DNA of 64,000 bases, from assembly GCF_030915525.1 (NCBI RefSeq), contig NZ_CP133269.1:1079001-1143000 (forward strand), read 5' to 3'. Source of the DNA: Neobacillus sp. PS2-9. GTDB lineage: Bacteria > Bacillota > Bacilli > Bacillales > Cytobacillaceae. Below, piece after piece: positions 29,780 to 38,401 of the stretch; the stretch's first letter is position 1, and every line of letters begins with the position of its first letter. The notes beneath the pieces were generated by a model that was given only the letters and a program-made list of their open reading frames with translations, had not been told where the DNA came from and made no database searches. The position numbers were made by a program, and so were the translations under genes.

Positions 29780-29864
29780 TTTTTATAGGATGAAAATTTA
29801 GTCTATCGAAATAAACAAACCTTTTCGATATAATAGAGAAGACTAACATGGAGGTGGAGTGGAC

Positions 29865-31373
29865 ATGTTTCACGTTAAAAAAGAATTGGATTTTACAACA
29901 GAGCATGAAGGCTTGGTTATCGGTTTGTTTGATAAACCCGAGAAATTTACAGGATCATTAGCCAATCTTGATGAGAGGTTTGATGGACAGCTTACCGAAT
30001 TGGTTAAGTCCGGTGATCTTTCAGCAAAATTAAAAAGTATCACAAAAGTACATAGCTTTGGAAAAATAGCAGCAAAGCGCATTTGGTTTGTAGGATTAGG
30101 AAAAGAAAAAGAAGCGTCCTTTGAAAAGATTAGAGCCTCATTTGGTAAGCTATTCAAGGAGATTAAAGCAAGTAAGCTTGTAGAAACAGCCATTTACTTA
30201 GAATCGTTTATTTCAGACAAAGTAGATACTTTGGATGCAGCACACGCATTAAGTGAGGCGTTTGCGTTATCTACCTACCAATTCGAAGGATATAAGCAAA
30301 AGTCGAATGAGCCAGAGAAAAAATTAGAGAATCTGACTGTGTTCTGTAACACTAATGAGGAAGAAGATGTGCATGCATCATTGAATGTTGGTTATGCTTT
30401 TGGAAAAGCGACCAACTCCGCAAGGACTCTTGTGAACACTCCAGGTAACTTACTAACAGCCACTGATATGGCGAACTATGCAAAAGAGCTTGCAGCCAAG
30501 TATGATTTTGAAGTAGAAATTTTAGAGAAGGCAGAGCTTGAAAAGCTTGGGATGGGTGCGTTTCTAGCGGTTAATCAAGGGTCTACGGAACCACCTAAGA
30601 TGATTGTTTTAAAATATCAAGGAAAAGACGAATGGAAGGATGTCATTGGTCTTGTTGGAAAAGGAATTACCTTTGATACGGGTGGCTACTCGATTAAAAC
30701 AAAGGCTGGAATCGTGGGCATGAAAACCGACATGGGCGGAGCGGCTGCTGTCCTTGGTGCTATGGAGATTATCGGAGAAATAAGACCAGAGCAAAACGTT
30801 GTAGCAGTCATTCCTTCAACAGATAATATGATTAGCGGTGGAGCGTTTAAGCCAGACGATGTCATTACGTCTATGAGTGGGAAAACCATAGAGGTGCTAA
30901 ATACAGACGCAGAAGGCCGCCTTGTGCTAGCAGATGCAGTTACCTATGCTAAGCATCATGGGGCGGATTATCTAGTAGATGTAGCTACATTAACGGGTGG
31001 CGTTATCACTGCACTAGGGCTACATACAACGGGTGCAATGACGAACCATGAATCTTTATATGAACAAGTACTGGAAGCTTCGATGGAAGCGGGAGAAAAG
31101 ATGTGGCAATTGCCGTTATTTGACACCGAGATTGAACGTGTAAGAAATAGTAAAGTAGCTGACTTGAATAACTCTCCTGGCAGTGAAGGTCATGCATTAG
31201 TCGCGGGTGCGTTTATTGGTGAGTTTGCTGAAGGGACTCCATGGGTACACCTGGATATTGCAGGAACGGCTACTTCTTCGAAGGACTATGACCTGGGTCC
31301 AGCAGGTGCAACAGGAGTTATGACGCGTACGCTTGCCTTATTTGTTGAACGATTTGAACCGATTGGAAAATAG
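29865..31373 (+). CDS. pepA: Leucyl aminopeptidase (M17)
   Basis: 502-residue cytosolic M17 aminopeptidase releasing N-terminal residues from peptides with two metal ions. The C-terminal catalytic domain has the Lys and Asp of [23 protein letters not shown] and the signature NTDAEGRL. B. subtilis YuiE is the equivalent. ATG at 29865 follows GGAGGTG by 8 bases; GTG at 29859 is inside the site. A TATAAT at 29829-29834 may be its -10 box. Confidence 0.94.
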   Translation: MFHVKKELDFTTEHEGLVIGLFDKPEKFTGSLANLDERFDGQLTELVKSGDLSAKLKSITKVHSFGKIAAKRIWFVGLGKEKEASFEKIRASFGKLFKEIKASKLVETAIYLESFISDKVDTLDAAHALSEAFALSTYQFEGYKQKSNEPEKKLENLTVFCNTNEEEDVHASLNVGYAFGKATNSARTLVNTPGNLLTATDMANYAKELAAKYDFEVEILEKAELEKLGMGAFLAVNQGSTEPPKMIVLKYQGKDEWKDVIGLVGKGITFDTGGYSIKTKAGIVGMKTDMGGAAAVLGAMEIIGEIRPEQNVVAVIPSTDNMISGGAFKPDDVITSMSGKTIEVLNTDAEGRLVLADAVTYAKHHGADYLVDVATLTGGVITALGLHTTGAMTNHESLYEQVLEASMEAGEKMWQLPLFDTEIERVRNSKVADLNNSPGSEGHALVAGAFIGEFAEGTPWVHLDIAGTATSSKDYDLGPAGATGVMTRTLALFVERFEPIGK

Positions 31374-31493
31374 ACTGGAGAAAGCTTCATATTCGATTTA
31401 GAGGATTACATACGCATTTGCCCACTCCAAACCCCATCTTTTTGCATATGCAATAGTGTAGGCAAGTATAGATGAAAAAGGAGGTAATGGTGT

Positions 31494-31742
31494 ATGTACC
31501 CTTATCGAAGCCCGTACCCGGTACACGATCAACGATTTATTGGCTTTGGATTGCCGTTAGCGATAGGTGGACTTAGTTTTCTAGGGGGATTACTAGGAGG
31601 CGGATTAGGAGCATCTTTTGCAGCTCGCCCTTTTTATGGCGGCTTCGGCTACCCAGGTTTTGGCTACCCAGGTTTCGGCTATCCGCCAATGGGCTTTTCC
31701 CCTGTAGGCTATCCTCCAATGGGATTCCCAGGTTATTATTAG
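31494..31742 (+). CDS. Small Gly/Tyr/Pro-rich protein, coat-like
   Basis: 82-residue protein. A short head (YPYRSPYPVHDQRF), a glycine-rich hydrophobic centre (about 19-47) and a tail of G-(F/Y)-G-Y-P repeats. Such composition is usual in spore coat or exosporium proteins of bacilli, but I cannot assign it to a named family. AAAAGGAGGTAATGG precedes the ATG and a terminator follows. Confidence 0.7.
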   Translation: MYPYRSPYPVHDQRFIGFGLPLAIGGLSFLGGLLGGGLGASFAARPFYGGFGYPGFGYPGFGYPPMGFSPVGYPPMGFPGYY

Positions 31743-31751
31743 GAAAAAGTT

Positions 31752-31778
31752 AAAAACAGCTCTCGAGGCTGTTTTTTT
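31752..31778 (+). terminator. Terminator
   Basis: AAAAACAGC / GCTGTTTTTTT with a 7-base loop. Confidence 0.85.
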
Positions 31779-31865
31779 CGTTTAGATGATAGATAAAAAA
31801 AGGAAATTTTTAAGAAATGGAGAATAGGTTTAGATAGAAAAGACCTACATACCGGAGGGATATAA

Positions 31866-32249
31866 ATGATAAAGGACACATTAATTGAAGCGCTCGGAAT
31901 TGAGATTACTCAATTAGGAGAAGGGAAAGTCACTGCCACAATGCCAGTAGATGAGCGAACTCGTCAACCATTTGGATTACTGCACGGAGGTGCCTCGGTT
32001 GCCTTAGCAGAGACAGTTGCAAGTATTGGGGCTTATGAATTAGTGGATAAAGAAACAGAGGGTGTAGCAGGATTAGAAATAAACGCAAACCATGTTCGTC
32101 CGAAAACCGAAGGTGTGGTTACGGCAGTAGGGACAGTTCTGCACCAAGGGAAATCAACGATGGTTTGGGATATTAAAATTACAGATGAACAAGACCGACT
32201 AATTTGTGTTTCTAGATGTACAATGGCAGTGATTAAATTAAAAAAATAG
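31866..32249 (+). CDS. menI: Hotdog-fold thioesterase (MenI/YuxO-like)
   Basis: 127-residue PaaI-type hotdog thioesterase. The motif FGLLHGGASVALAETVAS (about 38-55) carries the catalytic Glu and the CoA-binding glycines. It is close to B. subtilis YuxO/MenI, the 1,4-dihydroxy-2-naphthoyl-CoA hydrolase of menaquinone synthesis, but other acyl-CoAs are possible and no men gene is near. ACCGGAGGGA precedes the ATG. Its TAG stop straddles the MITE junction: TA from the target duplication, G from the element. Confidence 0.82.
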   Translation: MIKDTLIEALGIEITQLGEGKVTATMPVDERTRQPFGLLHGGASVALAETVASIGAYELVDKETEGVAGLEINANHVRPKTEGVVTAVGTVLHQGKSTMVWDIKITDEQDRLICVSRCTMAVIKLKK

Positions 32250-32428
32250 GCTTATTAAAAAACATTGCTGATATTTATACCCTGTTGATTGGAGCGGAAG
32301 ACGCGAAGACTCCTGTGGGAGTACGGGTCAGGGGAGACCCCGCAGGCGCAAGCGCCGAGGAGGCTCGCCGAAACGCCCACGAACCGCTCGCGACTGGAGC
32401 GGAAATCAACAGACACGTTAACAGAGCC
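32249..32428 (+). repeat. MITE copy C (180 bp)
   Basis: Ends GGCTTATTAAAA and (complement) GGCTCTGTTAAC; 8-bp duplication AAAAAATA at 32241-32248 and 32429-32436. It supplies the last base of the upstream stop codon. The gap 32250-32627 holds this repeat, a terminator-like hairpin and the AT-rich kapD promoter region. Confidence 0.9.
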
Positions 32429-32452
32429 AAAAAATAAAACAGTAACCAAATA

Positions 32453-32480
32453 AAGAATGGGATTTTTTCCATTCTTTTTT
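32453..32480 (+). terminator. Terminator downstream of MITE C
   Basis: AAAGAATGG / CCATTCTTT with an 8-base loop and T-run; probably the original thioesterase-gene terminator, pushed away by the MITE. Confidence 0.75.
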
Positions 32481-32627
32481 ATGTCTATTGTACAAAAATT
32501 TAAAAAATTTAGATTGGTTTCATGATATAATCAAAGAAATAAAAAAAATAGAAAAAAAGCACAATTTTTTGTACAGGTTTCTTTATATAATGATAGTAAG
32601 ATGGAAACGAATGGTGGTGATAGTAAA

Positions 32628-33251
32628 ATGAGAACAAAGAAACAATATTTATTTATTGATTTTGAATTTACAATGCCTGAGCGAAATATGCGTATGAAAG
32701 ATTTTTTTGCTGAAATCATCGAGGTTGGAATAGTTGCCGTAGTTGATGATGAGGTTACGGAACAATTTTCATCCTATGTTTCACCACTTAAATTCCCAAA
32801 ACTATCAGAGCGCTGCAAATCATTCTTACATATTTCACAGCAGCAGGTCGATAAGGGGCTATCAATTTATGAACTTATAAAAAAGCTGGAGGAGTTCAAT
32901 AAAATTAACTATGATACCACTATTGTTACTTGGGGAAATATGGATATGAAGGTCTTACGGCATAATTGTTTACAGGCGGGTATGGCATTTCCTTTTAAGG
33001 CAGCTGAAATTGATTTGTCTATGGAATATAAACGGTTCTTTGGTGATCAAAATCAAACCGGCTTATGGAAAGCTGTTCAGGAATATGGCAAAGAAGGGAC
33101 AGGCAGGCACCACCGGGCATTAGATGATGCGTTGACTACCTACAATATATTCAAACTTGTTGAAAAGGATAAACGATACTTGGAAAAACCAAAACCAACA
33201 ACTATTGGGGATCGTATTGATTTTTCAAAGCTATTAAATGAATTTGCATAA
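32628..33251 (+). CDS. kapD: 3'-5' exonuclease-type sporulation inhibitor KapD
   Basis: 207-residue DEDDh exonuclease-fold protein. Asp11 and Glu13 (DFEFT), a GNMD motif near 105 and HHRALDDA near 167 give the exonuclease residues. In B. subtilis KapD inhibits the KinA and KinB routes to sporulation. ATG at 32628 follows GGTGGTGA; the in-frame start at 32601 lacks a site. Convergent with kapB across a perfect terminator. Confidence 0.92.
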   Translation: MRTKKQYLFIDFEFTMPERNMRMKDFFAEIIEVGIVAVVDDEVTEQFSSYVSPLKFPKLSERCKSFLHISQQQVDKGLSIYELIKKLEEFNKINYDTTIVTWGNMDMKVLRHNCLQAGMAFPFKAAEIDLSMEYKRFFGDQNQTGLWKAVQEYGKEGTGRHHRALDDALTTYNIFKLVEKDKRYLEKPKPTTIGDRIDFSKLLNEFA

Positions 33252-33284
33252 AAGGCCAAATCATTCAAACTGATTTGGCCTTTT
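33250..33284. terminator. Bidirectional terminator kapD/kapB
   Basis: AAAAGGCCAAATCA / TGATTTGGCCTTTT, perfect 14-pair stem with 7-base loop. Confidence 0.92.
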
Positions 33285-33290
33285 GTTCTT

Positions 33291-33677
33291 CTATAACTTA
33301 TAATCCTTTTCTAATGCTGCGACCGCTTTCAAGCTCATTTCAGCCCATTCTGATGGAGCTTCCTCGAGGTCTTTTTTCATTTTGGCCATAGCTTCTTTTA
33401 AGGATTCCTGATATTCAGGGATTTCACCGTCAAACTGTTTTACCATCTGTTTCGGAATATTAGCTTGCTCCCTAAAAGCGAGTGCCCGTCTTTCATGGAA
33501 AATTAGAACATCTGCATCCTTGGGATTATGAAGATCCCCTTGCATCGGGTGTTTAAGAACACTCAAAACTCTTACTAAATAATGCTGAGGTCGAATTTCC
33601 GTTAATTCCCCAATATATTTCCCAGTTTTATAAATTCCTGTAACAATATCACCAATTTGCATCTCCGACACATCCAT
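33291..33677 (-). CDS. kapB: Kinase-associated protein KapB
   Basis: 128-residue protein. The N-terminal half (IGDIVTGIYKTGKYIGELTEI followed by HYLVRVLSVLKHPMQGDLH) matches KapB, which in B. subtilis is needed for KinB to feed the sporulation phosphorelay. The C-terminal half is helical and charged. GGAGGAG precedes the ATG at 33677, closely; GTG at 33671 is an alternative. Unlike in B. subtilis, no kinB gene is adjacent. Confidence 0.85.
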   Translation of the reverse strand: MDVSEMQIGDIVTGIYKTGKYIGELTEIRPQHYLVRVLSVLKHPMQGDLHNPKDADVLIFHERRALAFREQANIPKQMVKQFDGEIPEYQESLKEAMAKMKKDLEEAPSEWAEMSLKAVAALEKDYKL

Positions 33678-33790
33678 CACTCCTCCATCTAATTGTTTCT
33701 CCTTTCATTTTATAAGAAAACATAGTAAATTAAAAACAATGTGTGAAATAATATTCATTCGTTTAAAGTGGATAATTGGAGGGAAGCTAA

Positions 33791-34531
33791 ATGAGAAAGA
33801 AATTGCAAATAATTGTCACACTAATGACAATCGTTCTAGTATTGGCAGCATGTGGGACAAGTTCGAACAAGGAAGAAGCAAAAGTGAAGACTGCCACGCC
33901 AAAAACAGAACAAAAGAAAGGAGACGAACAAGTGTCAAATACAGTGTATCCTCAGTTAACTACTGAAGTAGCTGAAAATGAGAAATTGATTGAAATGGAA
34001 ACTTCCATGGGGAAAATCAAAATTAAATTATTCCCCGAGTATGCACCAAAAGCAGTTGAGAACTTTGTGAAACACAGTGAAGAAGGGTATTACGACGGAC
34101 TTATTTTTCATAGAGTAATAAATGATTTCATGATTCAGGGCGGAGATCCTAATGGGAATGGAACAGGTGGAGAAAGTATTTACGGCAATCCGTTTGAAGA
34201 TGAATTCTCTAATAATCTTTTCAATCTACGCGGAGCCCTTTCAATGGCTAACTCCGGTGCGAACACAAATGGAAGTCAGTTTTTTATTGTTCAAAAGACC
34301 TCTCTAGATCCATCTATGAAATCGGAAATGGAAAAAGCGGGTTATCCAAAAGAGATGATAGAAGCCTACGATAAAAATGGTGGAACACCATGGCTTGATC
34401 ATAAACATACAGTTTTCGGTCAAGTAGTTGAGGGGATGGATATTGTTGATAAGATTGCCAATACCCCAGTAGATCCAAAGGACAAGCCAGAAAAAGACGT
34501 AATCATCAAAAAAATTACCGTTTTAAAATAA
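33791..34531 (+). CDS. Lipoprotein peptidyl-prolyl isomerase (cyclophilin)
   Basis: 246-residue lipoprotein: signal peptide with lipobox LAAC (Cys21), a Lys/Glu-rich linker, then a bacterial cyclophilin domain from about residue 70 ([27 protein letters not shown] and [10 protein letters not shown]). It should help fold secreted proteins outside the membrane, by cis-trans isomerisation of Xaa-Pro bonds. It is distinct from the short cytosolic PpiB. AATTGGAGGG precedes the ATG. A truncated MITE lies two bases after the stop. Confidence 0.92.
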   Translation: MRKKLQIIVTLMTIVLVLAACGTSSNKEEAKVKTATPKTEQKKGDEQVSNTVYPQLTTEVAENEKLIEMETSMGKIKIKLFPEYAPKAVENFVKHSEEGYYDGLIFHRVINDFMIQGGDPNGNGTGGESIYGNPFEDEFSNNLFNLRGALSMANSGANTNGSQFFIVQKTSLDPSMKSEMEKAGYPKEMIEAYDKNGGTPWLDHKHTVFGQVVEGMDIVDKIANTPVDPKDKPEKDVIIKKITVLK

Positions 34532-34532
34532 T

Positions 34533-34608
34533 GGCTGTGTTAAAGAACAGTAATAATTTTTTACCCTGTTGATTGGAGCGGAAATCAACAGACAAGTTTG
34601 ACAGAGCC
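34533..34608 (+). repeat. MITE copy D, internally deleted (76 bp)
   Basis: Both ends of the repeat are intact (GGCTGTGTTAAA; complement GGCTCTGTCAAA), but the GC-rich core is gone. The two GGAGCGGAA direct repeats that flank the core in full copies have collapsed to one. Flanks AAAATAAT and AAAATAAG match at 7 of 8. Confidence 0.87.
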
Positions 34609-34705
34609 AAAATAAGCGTAACTGTAAAATGATTCATTGGTAAGAAACGTTTTTTGTTGCTATAATTACTTTTTAGAGCCATTCCTTTTAGAAAGGGAGA
34701 GAAAA

Positions 34706-34918
34706 ATGTTTCTACCATCCGTTCTATCATTGTTTTTATATTTTCCGGAAGATAAATCAGAGTATATTCCTGCAGCCATTACGTTTGCCATCTTTTTAAT
34801 TGGTGCTCTTCTGACAATGAGATTCATCATAAAGATTTCAAAACGTGAGGCTCTGAAGACAAAAGAGCTAGAGGAACAAATACTAAAAAATAATCAGTCC
34901 AATCAGAGAAACAGTTAA
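34706..34918 (+). CDS. Small single-pass membrane protein
   Basis: 70-residue protein: one hydrophobic N-terminal stretch (FLPSVLSLFLYF), a main membrane helix at about 21-42, and a Lys/Glu/Asn-rich cytoplasmic tail. ATG at 34706 follows AAAGGGAGAG; the frame is open upstream but unsupported. I do not recognise the family. Confidence 0.6.
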   Translation: MFLPSVLSLFLYFPEDKSEYIPAAITFAIFLIGALLTMRFIIKISKREALKTKELEEQILKNNQSNQRNS

Positions 34919-35014
34919 CCAGTGCTGTTTCTTTTTTTATATGAAATGAGGTGAATAGGTCTACCCACTCAAGCCCATACTAAGCGCAAATTGTCTATTA
35001 ATGGGGGAGTACAT

Positions 35015-35563
35015 ATGAAAAAAAGCTGGTTGATTATTCCACTTCTTTTGCTGACAGGATGTATGGAAAAGGAAATAAAAAAACTGGATGTTGAGATGTT
35101 CAATGCTTCAGGAGACTCACTTGGAACAGTTACATTGGCTGAGCAAACCAGCGGTGTGAAAATGTCGGTAAGTTTAAAGGGTCTTCCAGCTGGAGAGCAT
35201 GCGATTCATATTCATGAAAAGGGGAAATGTGAAGCACCTGATTTTAAATCGGCAGGTAATCATTTTAACCCAGAAAAAAAAGAACATGGACTCCTTCATC
35301 CCAAAGGGGCACATGCTGGAGACTTGCCAAATTTAATTGTAGAGGATAGTGGGGCTGTTACGGCAGAACTAATGGCGCCAAATGTAACGTTAAAGAATGG
35401 GAAGAAGTCATTATTTACGAAAGAAGGAACATCTATTGTCGTCACCGAAGGAAAGGATGATGGGATGACCCAACCAACGGGAGACTCCGGAAATCGAATC
35501 GCTTGTGGTGAAATTTCAAAGAATAAAAATGGACAAAAAAAGGCGCAGGAAGAAAAAGAATAA
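35015..35563 (+). CDS. SodC-like lipoprotein with incomplete copper site (YojM-type)
   Basis: 182-residue lipoprotein (lipobox LTGC, Cys16) with a Cu/Zn superoxide dismutase domain. His65, His67 and His83 of the copper site and His83, His91, His100 and Asp103 of the zinc site are present, as are the disulfide pair Cys72/Cys164 and Arg161. The fourth copper ligand is missing: Thr144 stands where VVH is usual. B. subtilis YojM is also known to have lost copper ligands. A zinc-binding or weak SOD role is likely. ATG at 35015 follows GGGGGAG. Confidence 0.87.
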   Translation: MKKSWLIIPLLLLTGCMEKEIKKLDVEMFNASGDSLGTVTLAEQTSGVKMSVSLKGLPAGEHAIHIHEKGKCEAPDFKSAGNHFNPEKKEHGLLHPKGAHAGDLPNLIVEDSGAVTAELMAPNVTLKNGKKSLFTKEGTSIVVTEGKDDGMTQPTGDSGNRIACGEISKNKNGQKKAQEEKE

Positions 35564-35568
35564 AACTG

Positions 35569-35598
35569 AAAGCTATCTCTATCAGGGGATAGCTTTTT
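35569..35598 (+). terminator. Terminator after sodC-like gene
   Basis: AAAGCTATC / GATAGCTTT with 10-base loop and T-run. Confidence 0.82.
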
Positions 35599-35640
35599 GG
35601 TGTTTAGCCAGGAAATTATAAAAAGATTCAAGTGTGGATA

Positions 35641-35782
35641 ACTGAACTATTTGTCCGAATCTAGCTACAGCGCCTAGCCCCTCGGGTCAAATAACCTTCG
35701 GCAATAAAAGTCAAAAGGCGGACTTTTCTTACCGAAGAACATTTGCCTGTCGGGGCTGAACGAGGCGCTTCCGCCTTTTGTT
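35641..35782 (+). repeat. 142-bp intergenic repeat R2, copy 1
   Basis: About 90% identical to 42302-42443. Inner arms GCGCCTAGCCCC and GGGGCTGAACGAGGCGC pair to make a long hairpin, with a second small hairpin AAAAGTC..GACTTTT in the middle. No ORF. With the preceding terminator and a sporulation-type -10 box it accounts for the 321-base gap 35564-35884. Confidence 0.85.
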
Positions 35783-35848
35783 CTTTATGTCCTCTTAAAA
35801 AAATTTATTCATAATGGGTAGGAATCTAAGCTTATCCAAAAAGTGAGA

Positions 35849-35857
35849 CATACACTA
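35849..35857 (+). promoter_or_regulatory. Sporulation (sigma-E/K-type) -10 box
   Basis: CATACACTA matches CATAnnnTA, the -10 element of mother-cell sigma factors, 28 bases before a coat-like gene. The -35 region is not clear. Confidence 0.4.
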
Positions 35858-35884
35858 CATTAGAGACGGTAAGGAGGCGATAAA

Positions 35885-36337
35885 ATGGACAAAAGACAAT
35901 TTGGCGGATTCCCCGGACAAATGGGTTACCCACAAATGGGAGGTTATCAGCAACCTGGATTTGGACAAATGGGAGGCTACCAACAGCCTGGATTTGGACA
36001 AATGGGAGGCTACCAACAGCCTGGATTTGGACAAATGGGAGGCTATCAGCAGCCTGGATTTGGACAAATGGGAGGTTACCAGCAGCCTGGATTTGGACAG
36101 ATGATGGGAGGCTATCACCACCATCACGGCTATCCACAAATGATGGGAGGCTTTCCTCAACAAATGGGAGGCTTTCAACAACCGATGATGGGTGGGCAGC
36201 AAACAGGCTTTCCACAAATGATGGGTGGACAGCAACCTGGATTCCCACAAATGATGGGCGGGCAACAGATGGGTGGATCGACTCAAGGACAGAAACCACC
36301 ATCAATGGGCGGCCAACGAAAAAAAGACAAAAAATAA
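35885..36337 (+). CDS. Gly/Gln/Pro-rich tandem-repeat protein, probable spore coat
   Basis: 150-residue low-complexity protein. Residues 19-73 are five consecutive copies of GGYQQPGFGQM (33-base DNA repeats, 35939-36103), followed by a HHHH segment, looser MMGGQQxGFPQ repeats and a basic tail (QRKKDKK). Composition and the mother-cell-type promoter box suggest a spore surface protein; the exact family is not recognised. AAGGAGGCGATAAA precedes the ATG. Confidence 0.8.
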   Translation: MDKRQFGGFPGQMGYPQMGGYQQPGFGQMGGYQQPGFGQMGGYQQPGFGQMGGYQQPGFGQMGGYQQPGFGQMMGGYHHHHGYPQMMGGFPQQMGGFQQPMMGGQQTGFPQMMGGQQPGFPQMMGGQQMGGSTQGQKPPSMGGQRKKDKK

Positions 36338-36361
36338 TGAGTGTCATCTGAACTATAGGTA

Positions 36362-36394
36362 AACCTGTCAACTTTTTATAAGGGACAGGTTTTT
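36362..36394 (+). terminator. Terminator
   Basis: AACCTGTC / GACAGGTTTTT hairpin downstream of the repeat-protein gene. Confidence 0.8.
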
Positions 36395-36465
36395 CTATTT
36401 CTTGCTTTTTATCGTATTTTTCAAGACAATGAATTCATTAAATTAATTATTGGAGTGCATGGACA

Positions 36466-37659
36466 ATGGAACAAAAATTATATTACCAAGATGCGTACAT
36501 ACAAACGTTTTCTGCTCAAATAGTAAAACAAGAACAAGATGAGCAGGGACAGTGGTATGTTGTTTTAGACCAGACTGCCTTTTATCCAACAGGTGGCGGA
36601 CAGCCATATGATCAAGGAACCATTGCAGATAGGAACGTTATCAATGTGGAAGAAAAAGAGGGAGAAATCCGTCATTACCTGGAAACCCCTTTACAGGAGG
36701 TTGAAGGAATAAAAGAAGGGAGAGTTGATTGGGAAAGACGGTTCGACCATATGCAGCAGCATTGTGGACAGCATATTTTATCAGCAGCCTTTGATCATCT
36801 TTTTCAATATAAAACAGTTGGTTTTCATTTAGGAGCAGAGACGCTGACGATAGACCTTGAAACTGAAACTCTAACAGAACACGAAGTAAAAAGGGCCGAA
36901 GAACTTGCAAATAAAACTATTTTGGAAAATAGAGAGATTGAAGTGAAATGGGTAACGGAAGCAGAGTTATCCCAATATGCCCTTCGAAAAGAGACAAAGG
37001 TAAAAGAGGATATTCGACTTGTGATTATTCCGGATTTTGATTATAACGGCTGTGGTGGAACACATCCTAAATCAACTGGAGAGGTTAGCGCCATTAAAAT
37101 ATTAAATTGGGAAAGACAGAAGAAAAAGATTCGTCTGCAATTTGTTTGCGGGCACCGAGTAATAAAGCAGCTTGAGAAAAAACAAAAGGTTATGCTTGAA
37201 TTAACTAAGCTACTCAATGCTCCCGAAAAAGAAATGGAAGCTGCTGTCAGTCGATTGATTGAAAACGGTAAAAGTTTGGAAAAGGCGTTGGAGCAAGCGA
37301 AGGAAAATTTACTTCAATATGAAGCAAAGGATCTATTGGCCAAATCAGAGGACGCTCGTCAAATAGTGGGTAAGGTATTTCAAAATCGCACCATCCAAGA
37401 GCTGCAAAAGCTTGCTCGACTTATAACTGCTGAAAACGATCAGGTTCTAGTTTTCATTGTCTCAACCAATGAAGGTCGGTTACAGCTTGTGTGTGCTAGA
37501 GGTGCTGCAAGAGAAGAAAATATGAAAGCATTGGTTGAAGAAATTCTATCAAAGATAAATGGAAAAGGCGGTGGAAATGAATCCTTTGCACAAGGCGGAG
37601 GAGATGCCCACCTACCAGCAGAAGAGATTCTTGAACTTATCTTAGCGCGTTTAAAATAG
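36466..37659 (+). CDS. AlaX-type alanyl-tRNA editing protein with DHHA1 domain
   Basis: 397-residue stand-alone editing protein related to alanyl-tRNA synthetase, removing mischarged Ser or Gly from tRNA-Ala. The editing domain has a HxxxH zinc motif in HCGQHILSAAF and the second zinc cluster CGGTHP near residue 200. A coiled-coil region leads to a C-terminal DHHA1 domain (GKGGGNESFAQGGGDA). There is no synthetase catalytic core. GGAGTG precedes the ATG. Confidence 0.9.
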   Translation: MEQKLYYQDAYIQTFSAQIVKQEQDEQGQWYVVLDQTAFYPTGGGQPYDQGTIADRNVINVEEKEGEIRHYLETPLQEVEGIKEGRVDWERRFDHMQQHCGQHILSAAFDHLFQYKTVGFHLGAETLTIDLETETLTEHEVKRAEELANKTILENREIEVKWVTEAELSQYALRKETKVKEDIRLVIIPDFDYNGCGGTHPKSTGEVSAIKILNWERQKKKIRLQFVCGHRVIKQLEKKQKVMLELTKLLNAPEKEMEAAVSRLIENGKSLEKALEQAKENLLQYEAKDLLAKSEDARQIVGKVFQNRTIQELQKLARLITAENDQVLVFIVSTNEGRLQLVCARGAAREENMKALVEEILSKINGKGGGNESFAQGGGDAHLPAEEILELILARLK

Positions 37660-37728
37660 CTTCCTGTAAGTTTTCTTTGCTTGGATATTTAGGTATACTT
37701 GGATTAGAAACGTGAGAGGGTGAAAATC

Positions 37729-38106
37729 GTGGGATTTTTAGATGGATTAATGGGTAATGCATCAGAAGTAAATGCTGCAGAAGTACAGCGGGAATTTGGA
37801 CGAGTTCTAGCACCGGCTGAACAAATTGAAAAGGCATATAAACTTATTCGTGATATGTTTATTTTTACTAATAAGCGATTAATATTAGTAGACAAACAAG
37901 GACTTACAGGGAAAAAGGTCGAGTACCATTCGATTCCTTATAAAAGCATTACACATTTCAGTATTGAAACAGCAGGAAACTTTGACTTAGATGCAGAACT
38001 GAAAATCTGGATCTCAGGGAATGCCCTTCCATTACAAAAGCAATTTAACAAAAACCTTAACATCTATGAGCTTCAAAGTGTTCTTGCAGAATATGTTCTG
38101 AAATAA
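37729..38106 (+). CDS. Bacterial PH-domain protein (bPH_1/YvbH-like)
   Basis: 125-residue protein that matches the bacterial pleckstrin-homology family: MFIFTNKRLILVDKQGLTGKKVEYHSIPYKSI is the characteristic beta-sheet core. Function unknown. GTG at 37729 follows GGGTGA by 5 bases; the in-frame GTG at 37720 lies in that site. It is followed 29 bases later by yugE. Confidence 0.82.
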   Translation: MGFLDGLMGNASEVNAAEVQREFGRVLAPAEQIEKAYKLIRDMFIFTNKRLILVDKQGLTGKKVEYHSIPYKSITHFSIETAGNFDLDAELKIWISGNALPLQKQFNKNLNIYELQSVLAEYVLK

Positions 38107-38135
38107 TACGACGAAGATGAGCTGGAGAGAATAAT

Positions 38136-38399
38136 ATGAGAAAAGAGCTTCAAACAAACTTGCAGTATGTGGATGCATTAAATGAGTGGGATCCATTTCA
38201 ATTAAAGACGGGCGGCTATGAAACAGAGATTGCTGATACGGTGCAAGCAGTGCATGAATTAAATGATTCAAAAAAGCTTGCTGAGCGAATTCAAGCCATT
38301 TATGAGTTATCATTTGAAAAACTAATCCCGATGGAAAGCTGTTTGAAAATGGCAGAGAAATTACTCATCATAAAAGAAAATGAATCTTGTTCTATCTAA
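38136..38399 (+). CDS. yugE: YugE (DUF1871) family protein
   Basis: 87-residue helical protein similar to B. subtilis YugE (DUF1871): VDALNEWDPFQLKTGGYETEIADTVQAVHE. Function unknown. GCTGGAGAG precedes the ATG. A MITE is inserted just after its stop codon. Confidence 0.8.
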   Translation: MRKELQTNLQYVDALNEWDPFQLKTGGYETEIADTVQAVHELNDSKKLAERIQAIYELSFEKLIPMESCLKMAEKLLIIKENESCSI

Positions 38400-38401
38400 T
38401 A

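Noticed and set aside
35939..36103. 33-base tandem repeats that could suggest a CRISPR array
   Set aside because: Repeats are contiguous with no unique spacers and encode an 11-residue protein repeat; no cas gene is near.
35855..36371. Two long minus-strand open frames opposite the repeat-protein gene
   Set aside because: They are the complement of a 33-base coding repeat, which stays open in several frames. No ribosome site; the plus-strand gene has AAGGAGG and a terminator.
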